Below are positions 4,193 to 6,067 of a DNA stretch of 6,067 nucleotides, in pieces. Within the stretch, counting starts at the first letter, position 1; every line of letters starts with the position of its first letter. Under the pieces are notes generated by a model. The model had not been told where the DNA came from. It did no database searches and saw only the letters and a list, made by a program, of their open reading frames with translations. Position numbers and translations under genes: made by a program. The stretch lies in NCBI GenBank assembly GCA_018065815.1, contig JAGHSP010000272.1:1-6067 (forward strand), given 5' to 3'. Source of the DNA: Candidatus Sodaliphilus limicaballi (GTDB lineage: Bacteria; Bacteroidota; Bacteroidia; Bacteroidales; Muribaculaceae).

Positions 4193-6067
4193 TTACTTAG
4201 CAGTGCCAAGGATGATGTTGATAAGAGCGTTGATATCAGCAGCATCAACCTCACCGTTGCCATCTACGTCACAACGACCAGCATACTTAGCAGCGTCATC
4301 GAGACCGAGAACAACGTTGATGAGGATAGCAGAGTCTCTCACGTCAACCTCGCCGTCGCCTTTAACGTCACCCTTGAGGCCTTCCTGCTTCTCGCCCTGA
4401 GTAACAGTAAGAACGTGTGTCCAAGCGTCACGGAAACCAAGCTTAATCTGGCACTCGCGGTAGTCAACACCTTCGGGAAGAGCCTCAGCTGTGAGTTTCA
4501 CAGTTGTGTAGTAGTTGTAAGCGTGACCATCGCAATCCATTGCATCTTCGGTCTCGAAAGAGAGCCACTCGGGAAGTTCTTCGCCTTCAACAGTCCAAAC
4601 GTCCCATTCGTCACCGCTCTTGTAAGCGCTGTACAGAACCTCTTGCTCATCACCAGCAACATTCATGTCAACTGAATCCTTCTCAGCAACAAGCCAAGGA
4701 AGTTCAACCTCCATGTCGCCAAAGAAAGCAATTGTAGATGCACCATTCGTAAAGGTTACTGTACCATCAATTAACTGTTCAACAGAAGAGCCATCAACAA
4801 GGTTGAACTTTAACAAAGGTGTGCAGAAGAAACGATTCTCGTTTTCAGCAGTCTCTTCGGGCAATGTATAGCTAACACAAGAGAAAAGATCTGTATTAGG
4901 TATGTTCTCATAACCAGTAAGCACAAGAACAACTTCGCTATCAATAACTATACCATCAAGAAGACCACCAAGTTCATCCTCAGTTTCGAAATTAAAGACA
5001 ACTGATTTTAGAGTATTTTTTGCAGGAGAAGCCTCGAGAGTACCTTGAGAAACTGCAATGGGTTCAGGATCAAATTCGCCATCCACAATTCTATAAACTG
5101 AAAGTGTGAGTTCACATTCCTGTGAACCTCTATAATTTATATCCCAATCGTAACTTTTCAGGATATAAGGACTGCCAGGATATGCTACACGCTGACCGAC
5201 AGCTAATACCTCTACACTTTCAACTGAAGGATCATTTGCAAACATTCTTGTCCAAGTCTCACTCATTGTAGTAGGCTTAGCTGTGGGGCCGGGAGTAAAT
5301 ATACCATTGTAGTAACCACTCCAGTTTGCACCACTAAGGTCATCACGGAAAGGAGATACCTGACAAACAGGATATTGATCAACATCACCTGTAGTAATAT
5401 CGGTTACAATCTGCGGAGCACCACCATATTGCATTAAACCACGAATTTGGAAACCATCTTCAGCATCGTTGATAACCAAAAGGGGAGCCTTAGATGTTAA
5501 AGCAGGATAATACTTCAATCCACCATCCTGCTCGAAATAATTCACAAAAGGAGAATGTGAAAACATGTCAGTGTAGTCCTTAGTGTCGGCTGCAAAGAAG
5601 TATGCAGGTTCACCATCATTATAGTCATAAACCCACCATGAGAATTCGTCAGTAGCGCTTACACCGGTCGAAACGTTTGCCCAAGTAACTTCGGTCCATG
5701 CAGGAACCAGGTTGCCATAGTAACCACTACCAGTTGCACGATCGCCACCCCAGTAGAACGAGCCATCAGGAACGATGTAGCAAGTGTCAATATCACCATC
5801 AGCCTTTACACGCACCTTAGCAGGACGAGTAGATTTTTTGCCAAAACTTGTTGTAGCATTTACACTCTTAGCTGTCTCAACAGCAGAGACGCCGTTGAAC
5901 TTAGCTACTGATTTCAAGAGTTGACCAGACTTTACAGGAGCTGATACTGATGACTTAGCTGGAACAGCAAAAGACTTAGCGGGTGCTGCACCTGATGACT
6001 TGGTGTGACCTGCACTTGCAGCAAGACCTACAGAAGCCACAAGTCCTAAAAGTAATAACTTTTTCAT
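4193..6067 (-). CDS. Secreted BACON-like and type I dockerin protein (624 aa)
   Basis: An exported multidomain protein whose ATG is the last codon of the window; the hydrophobic signal peptide (1-19, cleavage after A-S-A) makes this the likely true start. Residues 20-88 are a Lys/Ser/Ala/Pro-rich linker with repeated PAKS/PVKS/LKS units. Residues about 94-220 and 296-400 are beta-rich regions shared with the downstream paralogue. Residues about 470-559 are BACON-like, with W488-x-V, EWLSF, ALPEGVDYRECQI and a final LTVTQGE. Residues 566-624 are a type I dockerin: loop 1 is D567-V-K-G-DG-x-x-D-x-x-D578 and loop 2 is D600-V-D-G-NG-x-x-D-x-x-D611. Loop 1 carries Lys at ligand position 3, where Asn or Asp is usual. 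Loop positions 10-11 are Val-Arg and Ala-Ala, unlike the Ile-Thr pairs of the paralogue. No enzyme domain or cohesin is seen, so the role (structural, binding or adhesion) is unknown. The 5' part is visibly more AT-rich than the downstream gene. Its promoter lies outside the window. Confidence 0.88.
   Translation of the reverse strand: MKKLLLLGLVASVGLAASAGHTKSSGAAPAKSFAVPAKSSVSAPVKSGQLLKSVAKFNGVSAVETAKSVNATTSFGKKSTRPAKVRVKADGDIDTCYIVPDGSFYWGGDRATGSGYYGNLVPAWTEVTWANVSTGVSATDEFSWWVYDYNDGEPAYFFAADTKDYTDMFSHSPFVNYFEQDGGLKYYPALTSKAPLLVINDAEDGFQIRGLMQYGGAPQIVTDITTGDVDQYPVCQVSPFRDDLSGANWSGYYNGIFTPGPTAKPTTMSETWTRMFANDPSVESVEVLAVGQRVAYPGSPYILKSYDWDINYRGSQECELTLSVYRIVDGEFDPEPIAVSQGTLEASPAKNTLKSVVFNFETEDELGGLLDGIVIDSEVVLVLTGYENIPNTDLFSCVSYTLPEETAENENRFFCTPLLKFNLVDGSSVEQLIDGTVTFTNGASTIAFFGDMEVELPWLVAEKDSVDMNVAGDEQEVLYSAYKSGDEWDVWTVEGEELPEWLSFETEDAMDCDGHAYNYYTTVKLTAEALPEGVDYRECQIKLGFRDAWTHVLTVTQGEKQEGLKGDVKGDGEVDVRDSAILINVVLGLDDAAKYAGRCDVDGNGEVDAADINALINIILGTAK

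Noticed and set aside
1..6067. CRISPR array, transposase, tRNA or rRNA genes
   Set aside because: No regularly spaced repeats, transposase motifs or recognisable RNA gene sequence were seen on either strand.

Overview
The window looks like chromosomal DNA of a gut-type Bacteroidales, probably near Muribaculaceae or Prevotella. The clues are a TAnnTTTG-type -7 promoter, starts with little Shine-Dalgarno sequence, a DUF4465 protein, BACON-like domains, and dockerin repeats at the C-termini of secreted proteins. The family placement is an inference; no rRNA or marker gene is present.

Positions 1-1160: a two-gene unit on the minus strand. A small FMN-dependent nitroreductase-family protein (522-1037) is followed after 12 bp by a 116-residue lipoprotein (159-509). 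The mature part of that lipoprotein reads like a stefin (type 1 cystatin): Gly-Gly N-terminus, QVVAG first hairpin and LPG second hairpin. This bacterial cysteine-protease-inhibitor-like lipoprotein is the most notable item in the window. AT-rich hairpins at 1-33 and 38-99 probably end the transcript. The 123-bp region 1038-1160 holds two divergent promoters that are mirror images of each other.

Positions 1161-2354: a plus-strand gene for a secreted DUF4465 protein with a short C-terminal tail resembling a cut-down sorting domain. A 336-bp convergent intergenic region follows, with several hairpins and a degenerate repeat but no gene.

Positions 2355-6067: two tandem minus-strand paralogues (571 and 624 aa). 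Each has a signal peptide, a Lys/Ser/Pro-rich linker, two beta-rich regions, a BACON-like domain and a two-repeat type I dockerin. The larger upstream gene starts exactly at the window edge, so its promoter is not visible. A hairpin separates the two genes, and a closely similar hairpin lies beyond the second. No cohesin or scaffoldin is present.

Four of the five products are predicted to be exported, so the window is mainly cell-envelope or secreted accessory functions. Nothing directly links the left and right halves. There are no RNA genes, mobile elements or CRISPR arrays.
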